Source: an uncultured Acidobacteriia bacterium
GTDB lineage: Bacteria; Acidobacteriota; Terriglobia; Bryobacterales; Bryobacteraceae
Length of the DNA: 64,000 nt
Direction: 5' to 3'
Assembly: GCA_903881085.1 (NCBI GenBank)
Contig: CAIRSA010000577.1
Coordinates: forward strand, 1 to 64,000
The position numbers were made by a program, and so were the translations under genes. The notes under the pieces are model-generated. The model was not told where the DNA came from. It saw only the letters and a program-made list of their open reading frames with translations, and did no database searches. Below are positions 16,302 to 25,568 of this stretch, piece after piece; position 1 is the stretch's first letter, and every line of letters starts with the position of its first letter.

Positions 16302-18425
16302 ATGCGACATTCTAAATTCATAGCAATCTTAGTTACATTTTCCGCGCTCGCTCAACAGCAGCAAACGCAGACGCAGCCCGTGGCGCTGCCTGCCGGACAG
16401 ATGGCGAAGTTCTCCACAACCAGTAATCTGGTCGTCGTGGATGTGACGATCACAGACAAGTCCGGCAAACCGGTCGACAATTTGACGAAGGAAAACTTCA
16501 CCATCCTCGAAGACGGCAAGCCGCAGAAGATTTCTGTCTTCGACCTGCAAAAACTGAGCATCGAGTCCGAGCCGCCACCGCCATTGACCTTGGCAGACCA
16601 GCACGAAGTGCCACCCGCGCCGAAAACAACCATCACGGCCGACTCCCCCGGCCAGGTGCAGTATCACAACAAGCGGCTGATGGCATTCTTCTTCGATTTT
16701 TCGTCGATGGGAATTCCGGAACAATTGCGCGCCCAGGAAGCAGCACTCGATTATCTGAACAAGAAAATCACAAAGGACGACGTAGTGGCTATAATGCTCT
16801 ACGCCAGCACTCTGATGGTGAAGACCGATTTCACCTCCGACCGCAACGTTCTCTATGACATTATCAAGGGCTTGCCCATCGGCGAAATGAGCGAACTGGC
16901 GGGCATGGCGGATACCGGGGATGAAGACAGCGAAGACACCGGCGCGGCCTTTGTTGCCGACGAATCGGAGTTCAATATCTTCAATACCGACCGCAAACTG
17001 GCGGCGATTGAAAAAGCTTCGCGCATGCTGGCTGCGCTGCCGGAAAAGAAAGCCCTCATCTACTTCGCTGGAGGCTTGGCCAAGACCGGGGTGGACAACC
17101 AGGCTCAGCTCGAAGCGTCAATCAACGCGGCGGTGAAGGCGAATGTGGCCATCTATCCCATCGATACGCGCGGGCTCTCCGCGGACCCTCCCGGTGGCGG
17201 CGCAAGCAAAGCCGGTTCGCGCGGATCGGGCAACTTCAACGGTTCGTCGATCAACTCGCAGCGCGCGGCGGCGAACAATTCGCAGGAGACGATGGCTACG
17301 CTTGCCGCCGACACCGGCGGCAAGGCGTTTCTCGATAGCAACGACCTTTCGCTCGGCATCGAGAAGGCGCAGCACGAAATTCAAAGCTACTACGTGATGG
17401 GTTACTACGCCACGAACACCGCCGAAGATGGCAAATATCGCAAGATCACAGTGAAACTCAATAACGCACTCTCGGCCAAGATTGAGCACCGCCCTGGCTA
17501 CTACGGGGCAAAGAACTGGGCGAAGTTCAATGCCCAGGACAAGGACCAGCAGTTGAAAGAAGCCTTATCCGCCGGCGATCCGCTGACCGACATTCCGATC
17601 GTCCTGGAAGTGGATTACTTCCGCGTGGCGCGCACCGGCTACTTCGTGCCCGTCTCCGTGAAGGTTCCGGGTTCCGTGGTTGAGTTTGCAGGCAAGAGCG
17701 GCGCTAAGTACACGCAGCTCGATTTTGTCGGCCAGATCCAGGACGAAACCAAGAAAGTTGTCGGCAACGTGATCGACAACATTCGCGTTAAGCTCGACGC
17801 GGAAACCGCCGCGAAGACCGCCAGCAAGAGCTTCCAGTACGACGCGGGCTTCATGCTCCCGCCCGGCAAATACCGCATGAAGTTCCTGGTGCGCGAAAAC
17901 ATCAGCGGCAAGATGGGCACCTTCGACACGCGTTTCGTCGTGCCTGACTTGAGCGCGGAGACCTCCGGCCTGAAGTTGAGCACGGTGATCTGGAGCGGTC
18001 AGCGCGAGACATTGAAAGCCGCGGTGGGCGTGGCCGGGCATCTTTCGAAGAAGGAAGTGGCCGCGAATCCGCTGATCGTCGACGACGTGAAAGTAGTGCC
18101 GAACATCACCCGTGTGTTCCGCCGCCGCCAGAATCTGCTGGTGAACTTCGATGTCTACGACGCACGACCCGATCCCGCCGACGCCAAGTCGCGCAAGGTG
18201 AGAGTGACAATGAGCCTGTTCAACGAGAAAGGCCACAAGGCGTTTGAGGTTGGCCCCATCGAAGCGAGCCAGCTCGCCGAGACGCGGCCAGAGACGGTGC
18301 CGGTGCAGTTCCAGGTACCATTGAAGGGTCTCGCCCCAGGCCGCTATATCTGCCAGATTAACGTGCTCGACGAAGTGGGCCGCAAGTTCGCTTTCCCGCG
18401 GTCGCCGATGATTATTACGCAGTAG
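16302..18425 (+). CDS. Secreted VWFA-related acidobacterial-domain protein
   Basis: A 707-residue exported protein. A short signal peptide and Gln-rich spacer precede the conserved opening VVVDVTITDKSGKPVDNLT and FTILEDGKPQ, which define the acidobacterial VWFA-related domain family. The vWA fold follows, with a MIDAS-like DFSSM and DTRG. The C-terminal 300 residues are beta-rich and of unknown fold. The gene starts 8 bases after the TonB receptor and is likely co-transcribed with it. The family is expanded in acidobacteria, and its role (adhesion or envelope assembly) is not established. Confidence 0.85.
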   Translation: MRHSKFIAILVTFSALAQQQQTQTQPVALPAGQMAKFSTTSNLVVVDVTITDKSGKPVDNLTKENFTILEDGKPQKISVFDLQKLSIESEPPPPLTLADQHEVPPAPKTTITADSPGQVQYHNKRLMAFFFDFSSMGIPEQLRAQEAALDYLNKKITKDDVVAIMLYASTLMVKTDFTSDRNVLYDIIKGLPIGEMSELAGMADTGDEDSEDTGAAFVADESEFNIFNTDRKLAAIEKASRMLAALPEKKALIYFAGGLAKTGVDNQAQLEASINAAVKANVAIYPIDTRGLSADPPGGGASKAGSRGSGNFNGSSINSQRAAANNSQETMATLAADTGGKAFLDSNDLSLGIEKAQHEIQSYYVMGYYATNTAEDGKYRKITVKLNNALSAKIEHRPGYYGAKNWAKFNAQDKDQQLKEALSAGDPLTDIPIVLEVDYFRVARTGYFVPVSVKVPGSVVEFAGKSGAKYTQLDFVGQIQDETKKVVGNVIDNIRVKLDAETAAKTASKSFQYDAGFMLPPGKYRMKFLVRENISGKMGTFDTRFVVPDLSAETSGLKLSTVIWSGQRETLKAAVGVAGHLSKKEVAANPLIVDDVKVVPNITRVFRRRQNLLVNFDVYDARPDPADAKSRKVRVTMSLFNEKGHKAFEVGPIEASQLAETRPETVPVQFQVPLKGLAPGRYICQINVLDEVGRKFAFPRSPMIITQ

Positions 18426-18434
18426 CTGCCCGAG

Positions 18435-18858
18435 CTAAAGAAACAAATCAATGGGTACGTGGAAGCGGTCAGCGAGTTTCTTAGCCTGAGACTTGCTGAT
18501 CGCCCGCTTTCCGCTGACGACCTCAGGAGGCTATTCCGCTCGATCCGAAAACGTCGAGCAGATCGCGCTGTCGAAGCCCGTGTTCCTCCATCAGGCTGGC
18601 CAGACGGCTGGCAGGGGTGGAGCCTTCGAGGTCGTAATGCTCTTGTTCAAAAGCCTCGATCAGGACGGTGAGGAGTTCCGAATATTCGCGCTCTTCGGGA
18701 GTGAGGTCGTCGGGCGTGCTATCGAGGTCGTCTAACTCCGCAATGAGACGAGCATTCTGTTCCTCGGTACGGATAACTCCAGGCAGCTTTAGAGCCAACA
18801 GACTCCCGTATCGTTCGGGATCTACTTCAAGAACGGAAGTTTTCATCGCTTTTTCCAA
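18435..18858 (-). pseudogene. higA: HigA-type antitoxin, frameshifted
   Basis: The frame from the ATG at 18846 (or 18858) encodes a HigA-like antitoxin up to LRQRDLLDVFGS, then stops after SGIAS at 18523. In the +1 frame directly downstream the missing C-terminus can be read: EVVSGKRAISKSQAKK followed by LADRFHVPIDLFL and a TAG at 18435-18437. Removing two bases near 18525 restores one HTH protein of about 133 residues. The ATG at 18846 overlaps the toxin stop codon (ATGA), the usual HigB-HigA coupling. The truncated product lacks the last helices of the HTH domain and should not bind DNA normally. Confidence 0.8.
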
Positions 18859-19130
18859 TCCGCCCTGCTGTATTGCTCATGGGTCAAGACATAACGTATT
18901 AATATCTTGCCAAGCCGATAGTTGATTGACGTGATTAGCCGGTACTTGTTGCCACCAATGTTGAAGACAGTATATTGACCTACCGGGTCGGCATGCGGAT
19001 ATGTTCTTCGCACGTCAATCAGACTCGTCCAACGAACTCGCTTGGCGATCCGATACCAATCATCAAGCGGCGTCTCCGCATCGTGGTGGAGATCGGCGAA
19101 TTCACGGAGTGCTCTGCGACTAATGACGCG
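18843..19130 (-). pseudogene. higB: HigB-type mRNA interferase toxin lacking a start codon
   Basis: An open frame of 95 codons encodes an almost complete HigB: RVISRRALREFADLHHDAE, then WTSLIDVRRTYPHAD and VFNIGGNKYRLITSINY, ending in a TGA that overlaps the antitoxin ATG. HigB toxins cut mRNA on the ribosome. The family normally begins with Met just before RVI, but the codon there is GGA, and a TGA lies in frame two codons upstream, so no ATG, GTG or TTG start exists before residue 39. The toxin is thus predicted dead unless a rare ATT start (fourth family position) is used. It is part of a decayed HigBA module. Confidence 0.8.
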
Positions 19131-19140
19131 TCCAAGTCAA

Positions 19141-19159
19141 TGCTCTCAAAATGAGAGCA
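19141..19159. promoter_or_regulatory. Palindromic operator candidate upstream of higBA
   Basis: A perfect 8-bp inverted repeat, TGCTCTCA-AAA-TGAGAGCA, lies 10 bases upstream of the first HigB codon on the minus strand. A further TGCTCTCA half site occurs at 19188-19195. Position and symmetry fit the operator to which HigA-type antitoxins bind to repress their own operon. The site survives although both genes are damaged. Confidence 0.5.
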
Positions 19160-19315
19160 CGCTATCAATCAGAAGCAAATCACCCTTGCTCTCATGGCAC
19201 ACAGATCAAAACCCGGCCAGCACATCCGATTCTCATGGTACTCTTCGTGTTCTTTGCGTCTTTGCGTGATATTGTTTTCAGCAACTTATGCCGAGTCTCT
19301 CAAAAAAGTGGAGAT

Positions 19316-21352
19316 CTACCGGCCCAACTCCTTCAACAACTCCGGCGTCTTATAAGCCTTGCGCAACGCTTCCAGCAACCCATGCACGCTCACATGCACC
19401 GCACGGGCCTTCTCTTCCGTATACAGATAAATATTGGGCAGGCTTTCCAGATTGCCATCAAACGTTACGCCAACCAACTCGCCGGCCCGATTCACCGTGG
19501 CGCTGCCGTAATCACCGCCGCCGATGTCGCAGGTGCTCACGAAATCCAGCGGGGCAATCAAATCCAACTGGCCGCGCAGGTCCACCCATCGCGCCGGAAC
19601 CATGTACGGGCCCTCATTGTTCTTGCGGTAATAGAGGCCGCCGAACGTTGACGCAAACGGCGCGGGCGTGCCAGCTCGATCCGTATAAGCCTTCACCACA
19701 CCATACGCCACACGCGGTGTTGCCGTCGCATCGGGGTATTCGGAAGCGGTGAACATGGACAACCGGTACTGTGCGATCTTCTCCGCGGATGAGGCTTCGA
19801 GCGAGCCAATCACCTGCTCCTGCTTTTTGCGGATCTTGCGCGCGGCATCGTCCAACAGCAGCACCAGCCTGATCATGCCATCGGTGGATTTATGAACATT
19901 TTCGCGGCTAGCGGCCAGGCGCTTGCGCTCAGCCGGGTCCTTCAGCTTGCTCGCCTGCACATAGGCCTCGGCGGCCTGCTGCGGCGTTTTGCCACCGAGC
20001 AAGGCCTTCACCGGAGCTTCCTTTTCGCTGACCTTCTTGAACTCCTCCAGATACTGCGTCAGCATCAGGATCTCGATCGCGTCATTGACCGGCGCCTCGG
20101 CATCGAGCGATTTTTCCAGCGCCGGCACCATATACGATTTGTACTCCGGCAATCGCTGGTCGTCGGGCTTGGCTTTCTCATCGGCCATGCGGACAATCCG
20201 GCGGGCCAGATGAAACAGGTTCGACCCCGGCGCGGCATCGCTTTCGAGCAGTTCAAACATCTTTTCCGAAGGCGTCCAGGTCTTGTAAGCGGCCGCCATC
20301 TCGTCCCAGACTTTGCCTGCCGTCTCGCCGAGTTTCGGATCGCGCTCCACCGCACGCCGGATCTTGCCTTCAAAAACGGTCTTCTTCCCTACCAGGCGGT
20401 CGTCGCGAAGGCCGATCAGTTTACCGGCAGCCAGTTTGAAGCTGGTCATCAACGGGCTCAAAACGGGCTGCGCTGCGCGCATGTTCTCATCGCTCTTTCC
20501 TGCATATTCGCGCAGTGCGACCACGCGTGGCTGCAAGCGCGCCAGCATCTGCGGCAACACCGTGTCGCGATAAGACGTTAACTGCGAAGCAGTGGCAAGG
20601 CGCATGGTAGGTTCGGGATTTCCAGAGGTAAAAACCAAGTCGCCTTCAATCACAGCATCAGCTGAGAATTTCAGAAAATTGGGCGTGGCGGCGGGCTTGC
20701 CATTTTCATATGCGCGCAAGAAGGCCACGTCCATACCGTAGCGCAGGTAGGTGATGGCATCGCGCTCCTTGCCAAAGAAGGCCAGGTCGTACTCCGGAGC
20801 GAAGACTACGCGCAGATCGGTGTAGGGCTTGTACTGGTATAGGTCGTAGCGCACGCCGGAATAGAGCTTCACCACTTCGCACTGGTTGCCAGTCTTGGCG
20901 GCGCAGGCCTTCTCCACCTTCACCATGGCCGCCCGGCGCAGTTCCACGGCCTGCGCTGCCGCGGTCTTGTCTGTCGCCGCAGGTTTTATTTGCGCCGTGA
21001 CATCTTCCACCTTCAACAGAACCTTAGCTTCCAGCCCCGCGCAGGCCATCTCATTGGCGCCGCCAGCAGCATAGAAGCCGTCGTGCAGATAGTCATGCTG
21101 CGCGTTGGAATTCTTCGTCAGGCAACCCGCCACTATGTGCTGGTTGGTAATCAGGAGTCCATTGGGAGAGACAAACGAACCGGATCCACCGGTAAGGCGT
21201 ACGGAGGCCTGCCGCAGGCGATCAAGAAACTCTGGCTTTGCTTCGAATTTGTATTTTTCGAGCAGAACATCCGCGCGGACCTGATTGTGGGGCCAAATGC
21301 CTTCGTCGGCACGTGCGACGAGACAGACGAGTAAAAATAAGAACGGTTTCAT
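19316..21352 (-). CDS. S46-family peptidase homologue with altered nucleophile
   Basis: A 678-residue exported protein with a signal peptide (about 1-15) and the S46 (DPP7/DPP11) layout: N-terminal half of a chymotrypsin-like fold with LITNQH (His72), a helical middle domain, the YGMDVAFLRAYENGKP segment holding the presumed catalytic Asp, and the C-terminal half. In active S46 enzymes the Ser lies in a GNSGSP motif; here the corresponding residues are G-D-Y-G-S-A with Tyr615 at the Ser position, in a context (STCDIGGGDYGSATVNRAGE) that otherwise aligns well. The DNA reads GAT TAC GGC AGC, so this is not a translation slip. The protein is either inactive or uses another residue (Ser617 is close). 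Confidence 0.82.
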   Translation of the reverse strand: MKPFLFLLVCLVARADEGIWPHNQVRADVLLEKYKFEAKPEFLDRLRQASVRLTGGSGSFVSPNGLLITNQHIVAGCLTKNSNAQHDYLHDGFYAAGGANEMACAGLEAKVLLKVEDVTAQIKPAATDKTAAAQAVELRRAAMVKVEKACAAKTGNQCEVVKLYSGVRYDLYQYKPYTDLRVVFAPEYDLAFFGKERDAITYLRYGMDVAFLRAYENGKPAATPNFLKFSADAVIEGDLVFTSGNPEPTMRLATASQLTSYRDTVLPQMLARLQPRVVALREYAGKSDENMRAAQPVLSPLMTSFKLAAGKLIGLRDDRLVGKKTVFEGKIRRAVERDPKLGETAGKVWDEMAAAYKTWTPSEKMFELLESDAAPGSNLFHLARRIVRMADEKAKPDDQRLPEYKSYMVPALEKSLDAEAPVNDAIEILMLTQYLEEFKKVSEKEAPVKALLGGKTPQQAAEAYVQASKLKDPAERKRLAASRENVHKSTDGMIRLVLLLDDAARKIRKKQEQVIGSLEASSAEKIAQYRLSMFTASEYPDATATPRVAYGVVKAYTDRAGTPAPFASTFGGLYYRKNNEGPYMVPARWVDLRGQLDLIAPLDFVSTCDIGGGDYGSATVNRAGELVGVTFDGNLESLPNIYLYTEEKARAVHVSVHGLLEALRKAYKTPELLKELGR

Positions 21353-21435
21353 AGGAGGCTATTGAGAAGACGTTAATTCTATAGCCCATGGTAACCGAAA
21401 CGACCGCTCCAAATTCCAAGGCAAACTCCAAGGCT

Positions 21436-21465
21436 TTGACATTAGTGATTCCCAAACGTTACCAT
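21436..21465 (+). promoter_or_regulatory. Promoter candidate for the second TonB receptor
   Basis: TTGACA (21436-21441) and TACCAT (21460-21465) are 18 bases apart. The receptor ATG at 21495 has a strong GGAGGT ribosome-binding site at 21484-21489. The -35 box is perfect and the -10 box matches four of six positions. Confidence 0.5.
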
Positions 21466-21494
21466 CGTTACATTTCCATGACTGGAGGTAGTTT

Positions 21495-24400
21495 ATGCAT
21501 CGATCTCTCTTTGGACTAGCGGTCTTTTTTGTGGTGTCGGCAGGAGCGTTTGCTCAGACCACATCCACAACAATTCTTGGTACTGTTACCGACCCCACTG
21601 GCGCGGTCGTTTCCGGCGCCAAAATTACGGCATCAAACAAAGGAACAGGAGTCAAACGCGAGGACATCACATCCACCACCGGCGATTACAACTTTCCTCT
21701 GCTTGACGTTGGCACCTATGATGTAAGCGTCAGCATTTCAGGCTTCAAAACAGAAACGCAGCGCAACGTAGAGTTGACAATCAACCAAAAAGCCCGCGTC
21801 GACTTTACCCTCGTCGTCGGCGCTCAGGCCGACCGCGTGGAAATCACCGGCGAAGCAGCCATCCTAAAAACAGACGAAGCCTCACTCGGTAGTGTGGTGG
21901 AACAGCGCCGCGTTGTGGAATTGCCCTTAAACGGCCGCAACCTGGCCGGAGTCGCAGTGCTGCAACCGGGCATTCAGTTCGGGTCCCGTATGGGCTTTGA
22001 CGGCATCAGCGGCACCGGGGGCGGCGTGCCGATTCCCGGCGCATCCATTTCGATTAGCGCCAACGGCCAGCGCGATACCAACATGCACGCTACCCTCGAT
22101 GGCGTGGTAGCCACCGAAGCACGTGTGAATACAGTGCCCTTCACGCCCTCCATCGAAGCGGTGGAAGAAGTGAAGGTCCTGTCTGGCAGTTATTCGGCGG
22201 AGTATGGTACCAACTCAGGCGCCCAGTTGATGATTGTGTTGAAAAGCGGCGCCAACCAGTTCCATGGCAGCGTCTTCGAGTTTTTGAGGAACGACAAACT
22301 GGACGCAGAGAACTACTTCCAGAACTATTTCAACGCTCCAGGCGCGGCACGACGGGCGAAGGACGGTCTCCGGCAGAACCAATATGGGTTGGTATTCAGC
22401 GGCCCGGTGCTGATTCCCAAAGTGTATAACGGCAAGGACAAGACCTTCTTCATGTTCGACTGGGAAGCGCGCAACCGGCGTCAACCAGGTGGCATCGGAT
22501 CAGGTAACTATCCAACGGATGCATTCCGTAATGGCGATCTGAGCGCATTGCTCACCCGTGTGACATCAGCTGGCGTGACACCAATACAAATTGTAGATCC
22601 GCTAAACGGGGTGCCGTTTGCAGGAAACATCATTCCTGCATCCCGCATATCCCCGTCGGCGAAAGCACTGATTCCCTTTTACCCTACGCCACAGCGTGCA
22701 AATCCTGACCCAATCAGCGGCGTGAACTACATTGGCGGCGGAAACGTGAAGCTCGACGACGACCAACGCTACATCCGCGTGGATCACAACTTCTCATCTC
22801 GCGACAAGATTTTCGGGCGTTATGCGTTTCAGGACATCACTTACTTCACGCTGCCTGGCGACAACCCGAACTTCACATACTTTGTAGCAGGCCGCAACCA
22901 AAACGTGGCCGGGCAGTGGATTCACATCTTCTCTCCGGAGATCATCAATGAGTTCCGGTACGGTTACAATCGCAGTGTCGACAACACGCTGAACCCGCGC
23001 TCAAACACCAACTTCGATCTGAACGCGATCGGCCTCACCGGCTTCCGCGTGTTGACCGATGGCAACCGCAATTTCACCTCTCGCGAAGCCGGTCTGCCCT
23101 CGATCAACGTTCAGAACTTTGCCGGCATCGGCGACCGCGATGGCGGCAATGGCTTCGACTTCAATAATCTGCACCAATTCGGCGACCACCTGACGATTCA
23201 AAGAGGCTCGCACAACTTCAAGACCGGAGCCGATATTCGCCACGTTGCCCTGTTCCGCGGGGCGGCCAATGTCGCGCGGGGCGATATGATCTTCCAGGAT
23301 TCGATCAGCAAGAGCGCCTGGGCGGCATTCCTGTTGGGTTTCCCCACCGGCACGGATTCACCAGAGGGTCTGCCCTTGACCGATGTCCGCCAGAACCGGT
23401 ATGGGTTCTACTTCATGGACGACTGGAAGGTGAGCAGGAAACTGACGTTGAACCTGGGCATCCGCTATGAATACAATTCCACCGCCAAAGACATTCAGGG
23501 CCTGTGGCGCAGCATCAGCTTCGGGGTAGTAGCCAACGGCTACCCAACTCTGATTCCGGCCATCCGTACGCCGTATGATTTCTACACCCCGGAAAAAAAG
23601 AACTTCATGCCGCGCGTGGGCTTGGCCTACCGCTTGAACGAAAAGACGGTGATTCGCTCCGGCGCGGGCGTCTATTACAATGTTCATCAGTTGAACAACT
23701 ACTCCATTCTGAACCTGAACCCGCCACTGTCTGGTTCCAGTGCCTTTGCCCAGACGGCAAAGCAGGACGGATCGCTCAACGTTGCAGCAGGAGTGCAGCC
23801 ATTTACATTCGCCAATCCATTCGGTGCGGTGAACAACAGCAGCATCATCAATGCGAATACGCTCAACCCTAAAAACCTTCAGCCGCGCGTGATGCAGTGG
23901 AGCTTTGACATCCAACGTCAACTCCCCGGCCGAGTGGCGCTCACAGTCGGCTACGTTGGCAGCAAGGGAACGCACGTGGACAACGCGGTGGAATTGAACA
24001 ATCCAGATCCGGGTTTGAATTCATTGCCTACAACCGCTCAGCAACGCCGCCCCATCCAATTCGTCAATGATGGAGTGGGAGGACCGCTGCGCCCGCTTTC
24101 GCGCCTGCGCTGGCTCGATTCGGGCAATAACTCCTGGTACAACGGTCTCCAAGTGAATGCGGAAAAACGCATGAGCTATGGGCTTCTATTGAACGTTGCT
24201 TATACCTATAGCAAAGCCGAAGGTGAAGGCTACGGCCGCAATGAAGGCGCCGGAGGCACTTCCCAGACCTATCAGGACCCACGCAATCGCGCAGCGGAAA
24301 AAGCGCGATACGGGTTCGACGTAAAGCACAACATGGTTATGAGCTATGTGTATGAGATTCCCGGTATCAACAAGGGAGCTGCGAAGTATTTCCTGGGTGG

Positions 24401-24929
24401 CTGGCAGGCAAACGGTATTTGGACCCTGCGGACGGGCTTCCCATTTACCGTAACTCAGGATAACGTGATGAACACGTTTAACAGCACGGCGCGTCCGGAT
24501 CGCATCGGCAGCGGCAAGTTGGCCAACCCGACAGTGAATCAATGGTTCGATACATCGGCCTTCGTGGTACTCACCTGCGCCGATAACAATCTGGCCAATC
24601 GCTGCCATTACGGCAATTCCGGGAACTCGATTCTCGATGGTCCGGGGTTCAAGAACATGGATTTCTCACTGCTCAAGAATATCCCCGTTCGCGAAGGTAT
24701 GAGGGTGCAGTTCCGGGCTGAAATGTTCAACGCCTTTAATACACCGAACTTCAACGTTCCGAACCGTAACCTGACTGCAAATGCGGCGTTCCTGCCAAAG
24801 ATCGATCCCGCCACCGGCAAGTTGGGTCCCGATCCGAATCAGGCCGGCCGCGTTCAAGGTCCAGGCGCAATTACCAGTTTGGTTTCGCCTATGCGCGTAA
24901 TTCAGTTTGGATTGAAGTTCCAGTTTTAA
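21495..24929 (+). CDS. Oar-like TonB-dependent receptor with carboxypeptidase-regulatory domain
   Basis: An outer-membrane protein of 1144 residues. A signal peptide ending AGAFA-Q is followed by the beta-sandwich domain (ILGTVTDPTGAVVSGAKIT and GTYDVSVSISGFKT, about 27-110), a plug domain (about 120-260, with VVELPLNGRNLAGV and SIEAVEEVKVLSGSYSAEYG) and a beta barrel to the C-terminal FGLKFQF. Such receptors are the commonest large outer-membrane proteins of acidobacteria and are thought to import or bind oligosaccharides and peptides. Unlike the receptor at 12769, the plug is intact. The gene stands alone with its own promoter, and a stem-loop terminator follows. Confidence 0.9.
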   Translation: MHRSLFGLAVFFVVSAGAFAQTTSTTILGTVTDPTGAVVSGAKITASNKGTGVKREDITSTTGDYNFPLLDVGTYDVSVSISGFKTETQRNVELTINQKARVDFTLVVGAQADRVEITGEAAILKTDEASLGSVVEQRRVVELPLNGRNLAGVAVLQPGIQFGSRMGFDGISGTGGGVPIPGASISISANGQRDTNMHATLDGVVATEARVNTVPFTPSIEAVEEVKVLSGSYSAEYGTNSGAQLMIVLKSGANQFHGSVFEFLRNDKLDAENYFQNYFNAPGAARRAKDGLRQNQYGLVFSGPVLIPKVYNGKDKTFFMFDWEARNRRQPGGIGSGNYPTDAFRNGDLSALLTRVTSAGVTPIQIVDPLNGVPFAGNIIPASRISPSAKALIPFYPTPQRANPDPISGVNYIGGGNVKLDDDQRYIRVDHNFSSRDKIFGRYAFQDITYFTLPGDNPNFTYFVAGRNQNVAGQWIHIFSPEIINEFRYGYNRSVDNTLNPRSNTNFDLNAIGLTGFRVLTDGNRNFTSREAGLPSINVQNFAGIGDRDGGNGFDFNNLHQFGDHLTIQRGSHNFKTGADIRHVALFRGAANVARGDMIFQDSISKSAWAAFLLGFPTGTDSPEGLPLTDVRQNRYGFYFMDDWKVSRKLTLNLGIRYEYNSTAKDIQGLWRSISFGVVANGYPTLIPAIRTPYDFYTPEKKNFMPRVGLAYRLNEKTVIRSGAGVYYNVHQLNNYSILNLNPPLSGSSAFAQTAKQDGSLNVAAGVQPFTFANPFGAVNNSSIINANTLNPKNLQPRVMQWSFDIQRQLPGRVALTVGYVGSKGTHVDNAVELNNPDPGLNSLPTTAQQRRPIQFVNDGVGGPLRPLSRLRWLDSGNNSWYNGLQVNAEKRMSYGLLLNVAYTYSKAEGEGYGRNEGAGGTSQTYQDPRNRAAEKARYGFDVKHNMVMSYVYEIPGINKGAAKYFLGGWQANGIWTLRTGFPFTVTQDNVMNTFNSTARPDRIGSGKLANPTVNQWFDTSAFVVLTCADNNLANRCHYGNSGNSILDGPGFKNMDFSLLKNIPVREGMRVQFRAEMFNAFNTPNFNVPNRNLTANAAFLPKIDPATGKLGPDPNQAGRVQGPGAITSLVSPMRVIQFGLKFQF

Positions 24930-24951
24930 GCGCAAGCTGTTGATCAAAGCA

Positions 24952-24980
24952 GGGGAGGCCGCAACGCCTCCCCTTTTTTT
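24952..24980 (+). terminator. Rho-independent terminator after TonB receptor
   Basis: An 8-bp GC-rich stem (GGGGAGGC / GCCTCCCC, 24952-24959 and 24966-24973) with a 6-base loop is followed by seven T residues. It lies 23 bases after the receptor stop codon. Confidence 0.9.
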
Positions 24981-25005
24981 CGCAGGAAAGTAACACGAAA
25001 TTGGC

Positions 25006-25034
25006 TTTACCACCCTTGACATTACGGTTATAAT
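25006..25034 (+). promoter_or_regulatory. Promoter candidate for the RRM protein
   Basis: A consensus TATAAT (25029-25034) has TTTACC 17 bases upstream (25006-25011). A TTGACA at 25016-25021 is too close to pair with it. Transcription would start near 25041, giving an untranslated leader of about 110 bases before the TTG start at 25154, room for the leader control known for cold-induced RNA-binding proteins. Confidence 0.5.
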
Positions 25035-25153
25035 TAGGGTGATTTGATAGGCCCGTATTCGTGGATTGACCGTGGAGCGTAGATCGCTGGATACTGTTCG
25101 CTGCCCGTTGAGACCACCCCGTTCGTTCGCTTTCAAATCGCGAAGGAGACACT

Positions 25154-25516
25154 TTGAAAAATATTTTCGTTGGCAATCTCGATTTCGCAGCTACCGAGGA
25201 TCAACTTCGGACGCTGTTTGAAAACTATGGCGCGGTGGATCGTGTAAGCATCCTGACCGATCGCGAAACTGGACGGTCGCGGGGCTTCGCGTTCGTGGAA
25301 ATGGGTAGTGCGGACGACGCGGAACGGGCGATCAGCGCACTCAATGGCTATGCCATGGGTGGACGCGCGTTGAATGTGAATGAAGCGCGTCCTCGTGAAG
25401 AGCGCTCAGGTGGTGGCGGCGGTGGATATGGTGGCGACCGGCGCGGCGGTGGCGGCGGCGGTGGCCGCGGGGGCAGCGGTGGTGGTGGCGGTAATCGGCG
25501 CGAACCGCGCTGGTAA
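25154..25516 (+). CDS. RRM RNA-binding protein with Gly-rich tail
   Basis: A 120-residue protein starting at TTG behind AAGGAG (25142-25147). One RNA-recognition motif covers residues 1-80, with RNP2 (IFVGNL) and RNP1 (RGFAFVEM) intact, followed by a 40-residue Gly/Arg tail (RGG-like). Bacterial single-RRM proteins of this build (as in cyanobacteria) bind RNA and are often cold-induced; the tail may aid RNA binding or phase separation. The long leader and its own promoter suggest separate regulation. It stands alone between the terminator and a beta-barrel-like gene. Confidence 0.9.
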   Translation: MKNIFVGNLDFAATEDQLRTLFENYGAVDRVSILTDRETGRSRGFAFVEMGSADDAERAISALNGYAMGGRALNVNEARPREERSGGGGGGYGGDRRGGGGGGGRGGSGGGGGNRREPRW

Positions 25517-25568
25517 CAGCCGTTAAATTCAATGGGAGCGGCGCGTGGTATCTTAACGATAGAGACTC

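Noticed and set aside
25016..25021. A perfect TTGACA as -35 box for the RRM gene
   Set aside because: It is only 7 bases from the consensus TATAAT, too close to work as its -35; a weaker TTTACC at 25006 has the right spacing.
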